DNA of 64,000 bases from Sulfitobacter alexandrii. Lineage in GTDB: Bacteria > Pseudomonadota > Alphaproteobacteria > Rhodobacterales > Rhodobacteraceae. The DNA lies in the NCBI RefSeq assembly GCF_001886735.1, contig NZ_CP018076.1:1302001-1366000 (forward strand), in the 5' to 3' direction. Each line of letters starts with the position of its first letter. The stretch's first letter is position 1. Positions 53,104 to 62,800 of the stretch are shown piece after piece. The position numbers were made by a program, and so were the translations under genes. Below the pieces are notes generated by a model, which saw only the letters and a list, made by a program, of their open reading frames with translations, was not told where the DNA came from and ran no database searches.

Positions 53104-54267
53104 ATGTTCAATGCGAGTATGAGTTTCGATCTGGGGGAAGACATCGGTGCCCTGCGGGAAATGGTGCATCGCTGGGCGCAGGAACGGGTCAAGCCCATGG
53201 CGGCCGAGATCGACGCCAAAAATGACTTCCCTTCCGAACTCTGGCGCGAGATGGGCGAGCTGGGCCTTCTCGGCATGACCGTGGAGGAGGAATACGGCGG
53301 ATCCGGCATGGGCTATGCGGCGCATGTGGTCGCGGTCGAGGAAATCGCCCGCGCTTCCGCGTCCGTCTCGCTGTCCTACGGCGCGCATTCGAACCTTTGC
53401 GTCAACCAGATCAAGCTGAACGGCACGCCCGGTCAGAAGGCCAAGTATCTGCCCAAGCTCTGCACGGGGGAACATGTCGGCGCGCTGGCCATGTCCGAGG
53501 CCGGTGCGGGAAGCGACGTCGTGTCGATGAAGCTGAACGCGGAGAAGCGCAACGATCACTATCGTCTTTCCGGCAACAAGTACTGGATCACGAATGCTCC
53601 GGATGCCGAAACGCTGGTCGTTTACGCCAAGACCGACCCGAAAGCGGGATCGAAGGGGATCACGGCCTTCCTGATCGAGCGGGGGATGAAGGGGTTCAGC
53701 ACGCCACCCCACCTCGACAAGCTGGGCATGCGCGGGTCGAACACCGGCGAACTCGTGTTCGACGATGTCGAGGTGCCGTTCGAGAACGTGCTCGGCGAGG
53801 AAGGCCGCGGTGTCGCTGTCCTGATGTCGGGTCTGGACTACGAGCGCGTGGTGCTGGCCGGGATCGGGCTGGGCATCATGGCCGCGTGCCTTGACGAGGT
53901 CATGCCCTACGTGAGCGAACGCAAGCAATTCGGGGAGCCGATCGGAAATTTCCAGCTGATGCAGGGAAAGATGGCCGACATGTACACCGCGATGAACTCG
54001 GCGAGGGCGTATGTCTACAGCGTGGCGCAGGCCTGTGACCGGGGCAGCGTCACGCGTCAGGACGCCGCTGCCTGCTGTCTCTATGCCTCCGAGCAGGCGA
54101 TGACGCAGGCCCACCAGGCGGTGCAGGCGATGGGCGGCGCGGGATACCTGAACGACACCCCCGTCGCGCGCATCTTCCGCGATGCCAAGCTGATGGAGAT
54201 CGGGGCGGGCACCTCGGAGATCCGGCGCATGCTGGTGGGGCGTGAAATGATGGCGTCGATGGGCTAG
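53104..54267 (+). CDS. ivd: Isovaleryl-CoA dehydrogenase
   Basis: A 387-residue acyl-CoA dehydrogenase oxidising isovaleryl-CoA to 3-methylcrotonyl-CoA in leucine breakdown. It has [15 protein letters not shown] and [17 protein letters not shown] for FAD binding. The catalytic Glu is in the isovaleryl-type position ([16 protein letters not shown]), while the usual C-terminal Glu of other family members is replaced in [19 protein letters not shown] precedes the ATG. The genes for the remaining four steps follow downstream on the same strand, confirming the assignment. Confidence 0.95.
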   Translation: MFNASMSFDLGEDIGALREMVHRWAQERVKPMAAEIDAKNDFPSELWREMGELGLLGMTVEEEYGGSGMGYAAHVVAVEEIARASASVSLSYGAHSNLCVNQIKLNGTPGQKAKYLPKLCTGEHVGALAMSEAGAGSDVVSMKLNAEKRNDHYRLSGNKYWITNAPDAETLVVYAKTDPKAGSKGITAFLIERGMKGFSTPPHLDKLGMRGSNTGELVFDDVEVPFENVLGEEGRGVAVLMSGLDYERVVLAGIGLGIMAACLDEVMPYVSERKQFGEPIGNFQLMQGKMADMYTAMNSARAYVYSVAQACDRGSVTRQDAAACCLYASEQAMTQAHQAVQAMGGAGYLNDTPVARIFRDAKLMEIGAGTSEIRRMLVGREMMASMG

Positions 54268-54270
54268 GCG

Positions 54271-54558
54271 ATGCCGCGGTGGTTGTGGTGGACCCCCTTG
54301 GTCGTGCTGACCGCGGTGGCGGGACTGTTGGTTTTCCGCCAGGGTTGGATCACCGCGCATATGACGGAGACGGACGTGATAAATCACTATGCCGACCGCT
54401 ACGTTTCCGAGCATGGTGGACGGAAGACCGATTGCCACGCGGTGCCGGGGGCGGTGGCCGAAGTCTGGCTCGAGGTGCGGTGCGGCGGTGTGGTGATCTA
54501 TCCGGTGGACCGGGCGGGCCGGCTGCTGCGGCGCGACCCGTCGGAGCCGACGACATGA
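54271..54558 (+). CDS. Small membrane-anchored protein of unknown function
   Basis: A 95-residue protein with one N-terminal membrane segment (PRWLWWTPLVVLTAVAGLLVF). A short domain outside the membrane carries two cysteines (KTDCHAVPG, EVRCGGV) that could form a disulfide. I recognise no family. It begins 3 bases after the ivd stop codon, so it is very likely in the liu transcript, although no role in leucine breakdown is evident. Confidence 0.65.
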   Translation: MPRWLWWTPLVVLTAVAGLLVFRQGWITAHMTETDVINHYADRYVSEHGGRKTDCHAVPGAVAEVWLEVRCGGVVIYPVDRAGRLLRRDPSEPTT

Positions 54559-54628
54559 GGACTGGCCGATGCCTTCGACCCGGCGGGCCCGGATTGTCGG
54601 CAGCAATGAAAACGAGGGAGACACGACC

Positions 54629-55081
54629 ATGAGGCTGCTCTTGGTACTGGCGATGACCTGCGCGGGCGCGGCCGCGGCGCAGCAGGTGGACGGCAATGCG
54701 GTACGATCCTGTTTCGCGAACACCCCGATCGGAGAGACGACGCCCGACTGCCTTGGCGCGGCATCGAATGCCTGCCAGGACCAGGGCTTCGACACCACGC
54801 AGGGGATTACCCAGTGCATCCAGGCCGAAACGGCCGTCTGGGATGATCTGCTGAACGCCGAGTACAAGAGCACGCGCGCCGCCTTGGCGGATCAGGACGC
54901 CGCGCTGCCGGACACGTTGCTGACCGCGCAACGCGCCTGGATCGCCTTTCGCGATGCGGAATGTGCTTTGGACTATGCGCGCTGGCAGGGCGGTTCGATC
55001 CGCAGCGTGGTGTTTGCGAACTGCATGATGGTCATGACGGCCCGGCGCACGCTGGAGCTGCGGGACATGAAGGGAAATTGA
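54629..55081 (+). CDS. LprI-like (DUF1311) secreted protein
   Basis: A 150-residue secreted protein. The signal peptide is [19 protein letters not shown]. The mature part has the LprI/DUF1311 signature, [20 protein letters not shown] followed by [23 protein letters not shown]. Six cysteines probably form disulfides. Some relatives inhibit lysozyme. GAGGGAG precedes the ATG at 54629. It sits between ivd and mccB in the same direction, its stop codon one base before the mccB start, so it is probably co-expressed. Confidence 0.85.
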   Translation: MRLLLVLAMTCAGAAAAQQVDGNAVRSCFANTPIGETTPDCLGAASNACQDQGFDTTQGITQCIQAETAVWDDLLNAEYKSTRAALADQDAALPDTLLTAQRAWIAFRDAECALDYARWQGGSIRSVVFANCMMVMTARRTLELRDMKGN

Positions 55082-55082
55082 C

Positions 55083-56687
55083 GTGAAATTGCTATCTCAG
55101 GCTTTGCCCTCCTCCGAGGCCTACAAGGCGAACGAGGCCGCGCACCTCAAGGCGCTTGAACCGGTCCGGGCGGCGGCGGAGGCCGCGGCGCTGGGCGGCG
55201 GAGAGAAATCCCGCGCGCGCCACGAAAGCCGGGGCAAGATGCTGCCGCGCGAGCGTGTGGCGAACCTGCTCGATCCCGGCAGCCCGTTTCTGGAAATCGG
55301 CGCGACGGCGGCGCATGGCCTCTACGACGGGGCGGCGCCCTGCGCGGGCGTGATCGCGGGCATCGGCCGGGTGCAGGGGCACGAGGTCATGGTGGTCTGC
55401 AACGATGCCACCGTGAAGGGGGGCAGCTATTATCCGATGACGGTGAAAAAGCACCTGCGCGCGCAGGAGATCGCCGAGGCCAATCATCTGCCCTGCGTCT
55501 ATCTCGTGGATTCGGGCGGTGCCAACCTGCCGAACCAGGACGAGGTCTTTCCGGACCGGGACCATTTCGGCGCGATTTTCTACAACCAGGCGCGGATGTC
55601 CGCCAAGGGTATCCCGCAGATCGCCGTGGTCATGGGGTCGTGCACGGCTGGCGGTGCCTATGTGCCCGCGATGTCGGACGTCACCATCATCGTCAAGGAG
55701 CAGGGCACGATCTTTCTCGCCGGGCCGCCGCTGGTCAAGGCGGCGACGGGCGAAGTGGTCAGCGCCGAGGATCTGGGCGGCGGCGACGTGCACACCCGGC
55801 TGTCGGGCGTGGCCGACTACCTCGCCGAGGACGACGCCCATGCGCTCGCGCTTGCCCGGCGGGCCGTGGGCGGGTTGAACCGCGCGCGCCCGGCGACGGT
55901 GCAATGGGAAAGCCCCGAGGAACCGGCCTATGACCCCGCCGAGATGCTGGGCGTGGTGCCCGCCGACCTGCGCACCCCCTACGACATCCGCGAGGTCATC
56001 GCACGGCTGGTCGACGGCAGCCGCTTCGACGAGTTCAAGTCCCGCTTCGGCGAGACGCTGGTGACCGGCTTCGCCCACGTCAAGGGGTGCCCCGTGGGCA
56101 TCATCGCCAACAACGGCGTGCTGTTTTCCGAAGCCGCCCAGAAGGGCGCGCACTTCGTGGAGCTCTGCAGCCAGCGCAACATTCCGCTGGTCTTCCTGCA
56201 GAACATCACCGGCTTCATGGTGGGCCGCAAGTACGAGAACGAGGGCATCGCGCGCCACGGGGCCAAGATGGTCACCGCCGTGGCAACCACAAATGTGCCC
56301 AAGATCACGATGCTGGTGGGCGGATCTTTCGGCGCGGGCAACTACGGGATGTCCGGGCGGGCCTATCGACCACGGTTCCTCTGGACGTGGCCCAACAGCC
56401 GGATTTCCGTCATGGGCGGGCCGCAGGCGGCGGGCGTGCTGGCCACCGTGAAGCGCGATGCGATGGAACGGGCCGGGGAAACCTGGACCGAGGAAGAGGA
56501 AACCGCCTTCAAGCAGCCCACCATCGACATGTTCGAGGAGCAGTCGCATCCGCTCTACGCTTCCGCGCGGCTTTGGGACGACGGCATCATCGACCCGCGC
56601 AAGAGCCGTGATGTGCTGTACCTGAGCCTGACAGCCAGCCTCAACGCCCCGATCGAACCGACGCGCTTTGGCGTGTTCCGCATGTGA
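55083..56687 (+). CDS. mccB: 3-methylcrotonyl-CoA carboxylase, carboxyltransferase (beta) subunit
   Basis: A 534-residue carboxyltransferase moving CO2 from biotin to 3-methylcrotonyl-CoA to form 3-methylglutaconyl-CoA. The N-terminal half has [20 protein letters not shown], then [15 protein letters not shown] and [19 protein letters not shown]. The C-terminal half has [20 protein letters not shown] and [20 protein letters not shown]. It starts at a GTG one base after the preceding stop codon. The biotin-bearing partner is encoded at 57181. Confidence 0.95.
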   Translation: MKLLSQALPSSEAYKANEAAHLKALEPVRAAAEAAALGGGEKSRARHESRGKMLPRERVANLLDPGSPFLEIGATAAHGLYDGAAPCAGVIAGIGRVQGHEVMVVCNDATVKGGSYYPMTVKKHLRAQEIAEANHLPCVYLVDSGGANLPNQDEVFPDRDHFGAIFYNQARMSAKGIPQIAVVMGSCTAGGAYVPAMSDVTIIVKEQGTIFLAGPPLVKAATGEVVSAEDLGGGDVHTRLSGVADYLAEDDAHALALARRAVGGLNRARPATVQWESPEEPAYDPAEMLGVVPADLRTPYDIREVIARLVDGSRFDEFKSRFGETLVTGFAHVKGCPVGIIANNGVLFSEAAQKGAHFVELCSQRNIPLVFLQNITGFMVGRKYENEGIARHGAKMVTAVATTNVPKITMLVGGSFGAGNYGMSGRAYRPRFLWTWPNSRISVMGGPQAAGVLATVKRDAMERAGETWTEEEETAFKQPTIDMFEEQSHPLYASARLWDDGIIDPRKSRDVLYLSLTASLNAPIEPTRFGVFRM

Positions 56688-56711
56688 CCCGCAACGACGG
56701 AGGATCGAAGG

Positions 56712-57122
56712 ATGGCGAAACTTGAAGAGGTGCTGGCGCGCTACCCGGGAGCGCAGACGTTCTCCTTCGGGGACACGCCCGAGCTGATCTCGGCGCTTAC
56801 GGCGCTGGTCCGGTCCGGGGCAAAGCGGGCGACCTGTACCGCCCTCGCCGATGTGGAGGCCGGGCGCGAGACGATGCCGGTCGTGGGGCGGCGGGACGTG
56901 GCGCTCGACGCCGACGGCAGGCCCGCGCTGGTGATCGAAACCAAGGAACTGGTCCGGACCACCTGGGCGGGAATGACCGAGGAGATGGCGCTGGCCGAGG
57001 GGGAGGACGACACGCTGGAAAGCTGGCGGGCCGGGCATCGCCGATACTACGAGCGCCACGGCATATTCTCCGAAGACATGACGCTGATCTGGGAGCGCTT
57101 CGAGGTCGTCGAGGCGTTCTGA
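56712..57122 (+). CDS. ASCH domain protein
   Basis: A 136-residue protein of the ASCH fold (YhfF-like), a beta-barrel related to PUA domains and usually linked to RNA binding; some members hydrolyse N4-acetylcytidine. It has QTFSFGDTPELISALTALV and KRATCTALADVE near the N-terminus, and ESWRAGHRRYYERHGIF with LIWERFEVVE at the C-terminus. It lies between mccB and mccA, 24 bases after the former with a GGAGGA ribosome site, so it is co-transcribed. No link to leucine breakdown is obvious. Confidence 0.86.
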   Translation: MAKLEEVLARYPGAQTFSFGDTPELISALTALVRSGAKRATCTALADVEAGRETMPVVGRRDVALDADGRPALVIETKELVRTTWAGMTEEMALAEGEDDTLESWRAGHRRYYERHGIFSEDMTLIWERFEVVEAF

Positions 57123-57180
57123 CCGTTGCGGCGGTGCCTGACGCCGCGCCGGGTAACAAAGAGATGAAAAGGGACCAAAG

Positions 57181-59127
57181 ATGTTCGACACGATCCTGAT
57201 CGCAAACCGGGGCGAGATCGCCTGCCGGGTCATGCAAACGGCCCAGGCGATGGGCGTGCGCTGTGTCGCGGTCCATTCGGATGCGGATGCGGGCGCCAAG
57301 CACGTGGAAATGGCTGACGCGGCCGTGCATATCGGCGGGTCGGCCCCGGCGGAAAGCTATCTCAAGGGCGACCGGATCATCGCGGCGGCGCTGGAGACAG
57401 GCGCGCAGGCGATCCATCCCGGCTACGGCTTCCTGTCGGAGAACCCCGACTTCGTCGAGGCGGTCGAGGCGGCCGGGCTGGTGTTCATCGGCCCTTCTGC
57501 AAAGGCGATCCGCGCTATGGGGCTCAAGGATGCCGCCAAGGCGCTGATGGTCGAGGCAGGCGTGCCGGTCGTGCCGGGATATCACGGCTCGGACCAGGAC
57601 GATGACCTGCTCGCGCGGGAAGCCGAAAAGATCGGCTATCCCGTCCTGATCAAGGCGGTCGCCGGCGGCGGCGGCAAGGGCATGCGGCAGGTGGACGACG
57701 CCAAGGGGTTCAAGGCGGCGCTCGAGTCGGCCAGGTCGGAGGCTAGAAGCGCCTTCGGCAACGCCGATGTGCTGGTCGAGAAATTCGTTGCCAAGCCGCG
57801 CCACCTCGAGGTGCAGATCTTCGGCGACGGAACTTCTGCGCTGCACCTCTTCGAGCGCGACTGTTCGCTGCAGCGGCGGCACCAGAAGGTGATCGAGGAA
57901 GCCCCGGCACCCGGCATGACGGAAGAGATGCGCGCCGCGATGGGCGCCGCTGCCGTCCGCGCGGCCGAGGCCATCGGCTACGCCGGGGCGGGAACGGTGG
58001 AATTCATCGTGGACGCGTCGGACGGGCTGCGCCCGGACGGGTTCTTCTTCATGGAGATGAACACACGGTTGCAAGTGGAACACCCCGTGACGGAGGCGAT
58101 CACGGGGGTCGATCTGGTCGAATGGCAACTTCGGGTCGCGGCGGGAGAAAGCCTTCCGATGCGTCAGGAAGATCTCGCCATCGACGGCCATGCCTTCGAG
58201 GCGCGGCTCTACGCCGAAGATGTTCCCAAGGGTTTCCTTCCGGCGACCGGAACGCTGACCCACCTGACATTCACCGAACGGACGCGCGCCGATTCCGGCG
58301 TGCGGGCGGGCGACACGATCAGCCCTTTCTACGACCCGATGATCGCCAAGGTGATCGTGCATGGGCCGACCCGCGACGTGGCGCTGGCGCGACTGCGCGC
58401 GGCACTGGCGGGGGCACGGGTGGCCGGCACCGTCACGAACCTCGCGTTCCTCGGGGCGCTGGCGGGTCACACCGGCTTTGCCATGGGGGACGTCGATACG
58501 GGGCTGATCGCCCGCGACATTGACGCGCTGACCGAGGTTCCGGCGTTGCAGCCCTGGCACGAGGCGCTGGCGGGCATGGCGGCGCTGGGCCTGCTGGACC
58601 CGTCGGAGGATGCGGGCTTCGCGCTGTGGCGACCGCTGCGACGGCAGGTGATGCTGGCCAGATCGGGCGAGGACAGTCTGCTCAAGGTCAGGGTGATGTC
58701 GCCGGACCGGCAGGTCTGGTCGGTGGGAGAGGCCGAGGTGACGGCCGAGCGCCGCGCGGGCGCGTGGTATCTTGACGGCAACCGGGCGCCCGAAGTCAGT
58801 GTCGCGGGGCAGGTGGTCACCGTCTTCGACGGCTACGGCATGGCCTTCGACGTGATCGACCCGCTGGCGCGGGCGGCGGGCCGCAGCGGCGACGGGAATG
58901 TCATCGAAGCACCGATGCCCGGCATGGTCAGGCTGGTCGATGCAAAGGTGGGCCAGAAGGTCGCCGCGGGCGACAGGTTGGCCGTGCTCGAGGCGATGAA
59001 GATGGAACATTCCTTGCTGGCCGAGCGTGACGGTGTGGTGGCCGAGGTGCTGGCCGCGGCCGGCGATCAGGTCGAGGCGGGCGCCGCCCTGGTGCGCCTC
59101 GAAGCGGAGGATGAGGCGGCCGCCTGA
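57181..59127 (+). CDS. mccA: 3-methylcrotonyl-CoA carboxylase, biotin-containing (alpha) subunit
   Basis: A 648-residue protein combining biotin carboxylase and biotin carrier functions. The carboxylase part has ILIANRGEIACRVMQTA, AIHPGYGFLSENPDFVEA, IKAVAGGGGKGMRQV for ATP binding, and FMEMNTRLQVEHPVTE. The biotin domain is C-terminal with the modified lysine at residue 607 in LEAMKMEHSLL. Together with MccB it forms the ATP- and biotin-dependent carboxylase of leucine breakdown. Confidence 0.96.
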   Translation: MFDTILIANRGEIACRVMQTAQAMGVRCVAVHSDADAGAKHVEMADAAVHIGGSAPAESYLKGDRIIAAALETGAQAIHPGYGFLSENPDFVEAVEAAGLVFIGPSAKAIRAMGLKDAAKALMVEAGVPVVPGYHGSDQDDDLLAREAEKIGYPVLIKAVAGGGGKGMRQVDDAKGFKAALESARSEARSAFGNADVLVEKFVAKPRHLEVQIFGDGTSALHLFERDCSLQRRHQKVIEEAPAPGMTEEMRAAMGAAAVRAAEAIGYAGAGTVEFIVDASDGLRPDGFFFMEMNTRLQVEHPVTEAITGVDLVEWQLRVAAGESLPMRQEDLAIDGHAFEARLYAEDVPKGFLPATGTLTHLTFTERTRADSGVRAGDTISPFYDPMIAKVIVHGPTRDVALARLRAALAGARVAGTVTNLAFLGALAGHTGFAMGDVDTGLIARDIDALTEVPALQPWHEALAGMAALGLLDPSEDAGFALWRPLRRQVMLARSGEDSLLKVRVMSPDRQVWSVGEAEVTAERRAGAWYLDGNRAPEVSVAGQVVTVFDGYGMAFDVIDPLARAAGRSGDGNVIEAPMPGMVRLVDAKVGQKVAAGDRLAVLEAMKMEHSLLAERDGVVAEVLAAAGDQVEAGAALVRLEAEDEAAA

Positions 59128-59310
59128 AGGGGAGGCAAGCGGTGAACCGGCGCCCCGGTACTGGTCGCCGGGCCGGGGAACGGCTATCTCTCCCCCGGGT
59201 GGATCCCGCAGGGCGCCGGCACGGTGCCGGGCAGGCACGCCGGCCCTTGACCACCGCAGCAGCGCCCCATGTGCGTGAGGACGACAAAAGATTCTATTGA
59301 GGTTTCCAAG

Positions 59311-59976
59311 ATGATCACACTGCATCACTGTCCGCAAACGAGGTCGATGCGCACGCTCTGGCTGTTGAACGAGATGGAGGTGGAGTTCCAGGTGCGCACC
59401 TACGCCTTCGACAGGTCGCTGCGCGACCCGGCCTATCTGTCGCTCTCACCGGCAGGGCGTGTGCCCGCGCTGGAGATCGACGGCGAGCGGATGTTCGAAA
59501 CCGGTGCGATCACGGAATACCTGTGCGAAAGGTTCAGCCCCGAAAGGCTGGGCCGGATGCCCGGCGTGCCGGACCGCATGGCATGGCTGGTCTGGCTGCA
59601 TTTCGCCGAGACGATCAGCCAGCACACGGCGGCGCTGACCCAGCAGCACGTGGCGCTGCGCGAAGACCACATGCGCAGCCCCATCGTGATGAAGCTGGAG
59701 GCGGCGCGCATCGGCAAGTGCTACGACGCATTGGAAGCGCGGCTATCCACCCCGGTCGAGAACCGCGACTACCTGCTGACCAGCGGTTTCTCGGCGGTGG
59801 ATATCTCGGTCGGGCAAGCGGTCTACATGGCGCGTTTCTTCGCGAAGCTGGACAAGCATCCGGCAGTTGCGGAATGGTACGAGAGGATCACGGACCGCGA
59901 GAGCTTTGCCGAGAGCCTTCCGCAGGGGGAAGGCATCTACGACAGGGACTTCTACGAGCCTTGGCCCGTCGACTGA
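59311..59976 (+). CDS. Glutathione S-transferase family protein
   Basis: A 221-residue GST. The N-terminal thioredoxin-like domain (ITLHHCPQTRSMRTLWLLNE) has SPAGRVPALEIDG and FETGAITEYLCERF for glutathione contact. The C-terminal helical domain has FSAVDISVGQAVYMARFFAKL, the family N-capping motif. The start at 59311 is preceded by GAGG. It lies 183 bases after mccA and 42 bases before hmgL, so it probably shares the liu transcript. The substrate is unknown. Confidence 0.87.
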   Translation: MITLHHCPQTRSMRTLWLLNEMEVEFQVRTYAFDRSLRDPAYLSLSPAGRVPALEIDGERMFETGAITEYLCERFSPERLGRMPGVPDRMAWLVWLHFAETISQHTAALTQQHVALREDHMRSPIVMKLEAARIGKCYDALEARLSTPVENRDYLLTSGFSAVDISVGQAVYMARFFAKLDKHPAVAEWYERITDRESFAESLPQGEGIYDRDFYEPWPVD

Positions 59977-60018
59977 CCGGCGCGCTGCGCGCCCGCAACC
60001 ATCGGAAAGGGGTCTCGA

Positions 60019-60870
60019 ATGAGCCTTGGTCCTTGCGAGATATTCGAAGTCGGCCCGCGTGACGGGCTTCAGAACGAGGCGCGGGAGATCCCGGTGAGCG
60101 AGAAGGTCGCGCTGGTCGACAAGCTGTCGGGCGCGGGCTTCGTTCGGATCGAATGTGCGTCCTTCGTATCGCCCAAATGGGTGCCGCAGATGGCGGGGTC
60201 GGGGGAGGTCCTTGCGGGGATCGACCGGCGCGAGGGGGTGCGCTATGCCGCGCTGACCCCGAACATGCGGGGCTACGAGGATGCGTTGGCCGCCGGGGCC
60301 GACGAGGTGGCGATCTTTGCCTCGGCCTCGGAAGGGTTCAGCCGAAAGAACATCAACGCCACCATCGCCGAATCCATCGAGCGCTTTGCCCCGATCCTCG
60401 AGGACGCGCGGCACCGCGACATGCCCGTGCGGGGCTATATCTCCTGCGTGGTCGAATGCCCCTACGACGGTGCGGTGGCCCCGGCCTCCGTCGCGTCGCT
60501 CGCCGACAAGCTGTTCGCGATGGGCTGCTACGAGATATCCCTCGGCGACACCATCGGCGCCGGAACGCCCGACAGCATCGCGAGGATGCTGCTGGCGGTC
60601 CGCGATGCGGTGCCGGTGGGCCGGCTCGCGGGCCACTACCATGACACCAACGGACGGGCGATGGCGAATATCGACACTTCCCTCTCGCTGGGGGTCCGTG
60701 TCTTTGACGCCGCGGTGGGCGGTCTGGGGGGCTGCCCCTATGCACCCGGGGCCAAGGGGAATGTCGCCACCGAGGCCGTGAATGCCCACCTGCTGGCGCT
60801 GGGCTACGAGACCGGCATCGACCAGGCCGTGGTCGAAGAGGCGGCAGACCTCGCCCGGTCGATGCGGTAG
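60019..60870 (+). CDS. hmgL: Hydroxymethylglutaryl-CoA lyase
   Basis: A 283-residue lyase splitting HMG-CoA into acetyl-CoA and acetoacetate, the last step of leucine breakdown. The metal and catalytic sites are VGPRDGLQNEAREIPV at the N-terminus, SLGDTIGAGTPDSIARML, GHYHDTNGRAMANI, and the signature GGLGGCPYAPGAKGNVATE with the catalytic Cys. GGAAAGG precedes the ATG. It belongs to the liu cluster between the GST and hydratase genes. Confidence 0.96.
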   Translation: MSLGPCEIFEVGPRDGLQNEAREIPVSEKVALVDKLSGAGFVRIECASFVSPKWVPQMAGSGEVLAGIDRREGVRYAALTPNMRGYEDALAAGADEVAIFASASEGFSRKNINATIAESIERFAPILEDARHRDMPVRGYISCVVECPYDGAVAPASVASLADKLFAMGCYEISLGDTIGAGTPDSIARMLLAVRDAVPVGRLAGHYHDTNGRAMANIDTSLSLGVRVFDAAVGGLGGCPYAPGAKGNVATEAVNAHLLALGYETGIDQAVVEEAADLARSMR

Positions 60871-60917
60871 CGGCACAGGCGCCGGTGTCCAGACAGGAAA
60901 GCAGAAGGAATAGAACG

Positions 60918-61700
60918 ATGTTCAAGACGGTTACGATCGAAACGGATGCCCGGGGTGTGGCGACCCTGACCCTGAACCGCCCGGACAAGCACAACGCCAT
61001 GTCGGCGCAGATGCTGGCGGACCTGACGGCCGCGTCGGAACACCTGGCGGCGGACGATGACGTGCGCGTCGTCGTACTGACCGGGGCAGGGGCGTCCTTC
61101 TGTGCGGGAGGGGACCTGGCCTGGATGCGTGACCAGCGCGACATGGACGCCGAGACCCGTTCGGCCGAGGCGCGCAAGCTGGCGGATATGCTGGGTGCGC
61201 TCAACCGCCTGCCGAAGCCGCTGATCGGCCGGGTGCAGGGCAACGCCTTTGGCGGGGGCGTGGGCATGGCGAGCGTTTGCGACGTGGCCATTGGCGTGGA
61301 CAGTCTGCGCATGGGTTTCACCGAAACCAGACTGGGCATCATTCCGGCCACCATCGGACCTTACGTGATCGCCCGCATGGGCGAGGGCAAGGCGCGGCGG
61401 GTGTTCATGTCGGGTCGGCTGTTCGACGCGCAGGAAGCTCTGTCGCTGGGCCTGCTGGCGCGGGCGGTCCCGCAAGACGAACTCGACGCGGCGGTGGAGC
61501 GCGAGGTAAAGCCCTATCTGTCCTGTGCCCCCGGTGCGGTTGCCGCGGCAAAGGCGCTGGCGCTCAAGCTGGGCGGTGCGGCGACGCAGGACGCGGTGGA
61601 GATGTCCATCGCGGCACTTGCCGCCCGGTGGGAAACCGACGAGGCCGCCGAGGGGATCGGCGCCTTCTTTGACAAGCGCAAGGCCGCATGGGTGGCATGA
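60918..61700 (+). CDS. liuC: Enoyl-CoA hydratase, probable methylglutaconyl-CoA hydratase
   Basis: A 260-residue crotonase-fold enzyme. The oxyanion-hole segment is GAGASFCAGGDLAWMRDQRDMD, and the second is GNAFGGGVGMASVCDVAIG with GFTETRLGIIPATIGPYV. In the liu cluster it should hydrate 3-methylglutaconyl-CoA to HMG-CoA, supplying HmgL; the position in the operon supports this more than any residue. The start at 60918 has AAGGAA in front. It is the last identifiable liu gene. Confidence 0.92.
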   Translation: MFKTVTIETDARGVATLTLNRPDKHNAMSAQMLADLTAASEHLAADDDVRVVVLTGAGASFCAGGDLAWMRDQRDMDAETRSAEARKLADMLGALNRLPKPLIGRVQGNAFGGGVGMASVCDVAIGVDSLRMGFTETRLGIIPATIGPYVIARMGEGKARRVFMSGRLFDAQEALSLGLLARAVPQDELDAAVEREVKPYLSCAPGAVAAAKALALKLGGAATQDAVEMSIAALAARWETDEAAEGIGAFFDKRKAAWVA

Positions 61701-61776
61701 CCGCGCACCGGGCTTGCGCGGCGCGCGTGATTGGCGCAACTCTCCGCTGATCCCGACAGCATCGCCGGAGCGCCGC

Positions 61777-62748
61777 TTGAAATTCATCGTCGACTATTTC
61801 AGCCCACGGGAAGTCTTCCGGACGGGCGACGACACGGCGGCGCGGTCCGTCTGGGGCTATGTCTGGCGGATGACGGGCTGGCATCAGGTCGGATGCTGCA
61901 TCGGGGCCATCGCCGTTGCCGTGCTCAACCTTGCGCCCATCGAGCTTCAGCGCCGCATCGTGAACGAAGTGGTGGAAACGCAGAACGTGCCGCTGCTGCT
62001 CCAGTTCGGGCTGGCCTACCTCGTCGTGATCGTCCTGCATCAGGCGGGCAAATTCGCATTGCGGTGTTACCAGTCGTGGCTGACCGAAAGCGCCAATATC
62101 TACACCCGGCGGCACCTGCTGGGGCTTTACGGCAACAAGATCGAGACCGCCGAAGACAGCGAGGGGCGGGTCGTCTCGATCATCGGGTCCGAAGTGGAGA
62201 AGCTGGGCGGTTTCGTCGGTGAGGCGCTGTCGCAATCCTGTGCGAACGTCGCTCTCCTGCTGGGCGTTCTGGGCTACATGTTCGTGGTCGAACCCAGCAT
62301 CGCCCTGTTCGCACTGGCGTTCATGGTGCCGCAGATCGTCCTCACGCCGCTGATGCAGCGGCGTCTGAACGAACTGGTCGAGGAAAGGGTGGCCTTCATC
62401 CGCGAACTGGGCGACCGGGTGTCCGACATGGAGGCCCCGGTGCGCGAGGAGGGCGGCAGGATCCTCGACCGGATCTTCGACAACCGGATCCGGTTCAACC
62501 TGCTCAAGTTCGCATTGAAGGCGGCGCTGAACCTGCTGAACGCGCTTGGGCCGCTTTCCGTGCTGATCTTCGGTGGCTACCTCGTGATGCAGGGCGAGAC
62601 GCAGGTCGGCGTCATCGTCGCCTTCATATCGGGGTTCGAGCGGATCAGCGCCCCGGTGCGCGAACTGGTCAGCTTCTATCGCGTGGCAGAACAGGCCCGT
62701 GTGCAGCACGCGATGATCGCAAAGTGGATGGCCAAGGTCGCCACGTGA
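61777..62748 (+). CDS. ABC transporter type 1 transmembrane-domain protein lacking an ATPase domain
   Basis: A 323-residue protein with five or six membrane helices in the ABC exporter (type 1) layout. A first helix pair around GCCIGAIAVAVLNLAPIELQ is followed by the coupling-helix region TESANIYTRRHLLGLYGNK, LSQSCANVALLLGVLGYMFV, and a final helix pair (NALGPLSVLIFGGYLVMQG). No Walker A, signature or Walker B motif follows; the protein ends at KWMAKVAT. The start is a TTG at 61777 with GGAG 6 bases ahead. The partner ATPase, if any, is not adjacent. Confidence 0.78.
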   Translation: MKFIVDYFSPREVFRTGDDTAARSVWGYVWRMTGWHQVGCCIGAIAVAVLNLAPIELQRRIVNEVVETQNVPLLLQFGLAYLVVIVLHQAGKFALRCYQSWLTESANIYTRRHLLGLYGNKIETAEDSEGRVVSIIGSEVEKLGGFVGEALSQSCANVALLLGVLGYMFVVEPSIALFALAFMVPQIVLTPLMQRRLNELVEERVAFIRELGDRVSDMEAPVREEGGRILDRIFDNRIRFNLLKFALKAALNLLNALGPLSVLIFGGYLVMQGETQVGVIVAFISGFERISAPVRELVSFYRVAEQARVQHAMIAKWMAKVAT

Positions 62749-62800
62749 ACTGCGCCCCGTGTTGAGGCGTTGGCCCCACAAATCACAGGAGCTTAGAGAC

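Noticed and set aside
52846..54873. 675-residue minus-strand ORF
   Set aside because: Antisense to ivd and neighbours, which have catalytic motifs and ribosome sites.
59111..59278. Possible 55-residue ORF after mccA (MRRPPEGEASGEPAPRYWSP...)
   Set aside because: It begins inside the mccA coding sequence, is Pro/Arg/Ala-rich without any motif or ribosome site, and looks like frame read-through in GC-rich DNA.
56797..59337. 846-residue minus-strand ORF
   Set aside because: Antisense to mccA, which carries the biotin and ATP-binding motifs.
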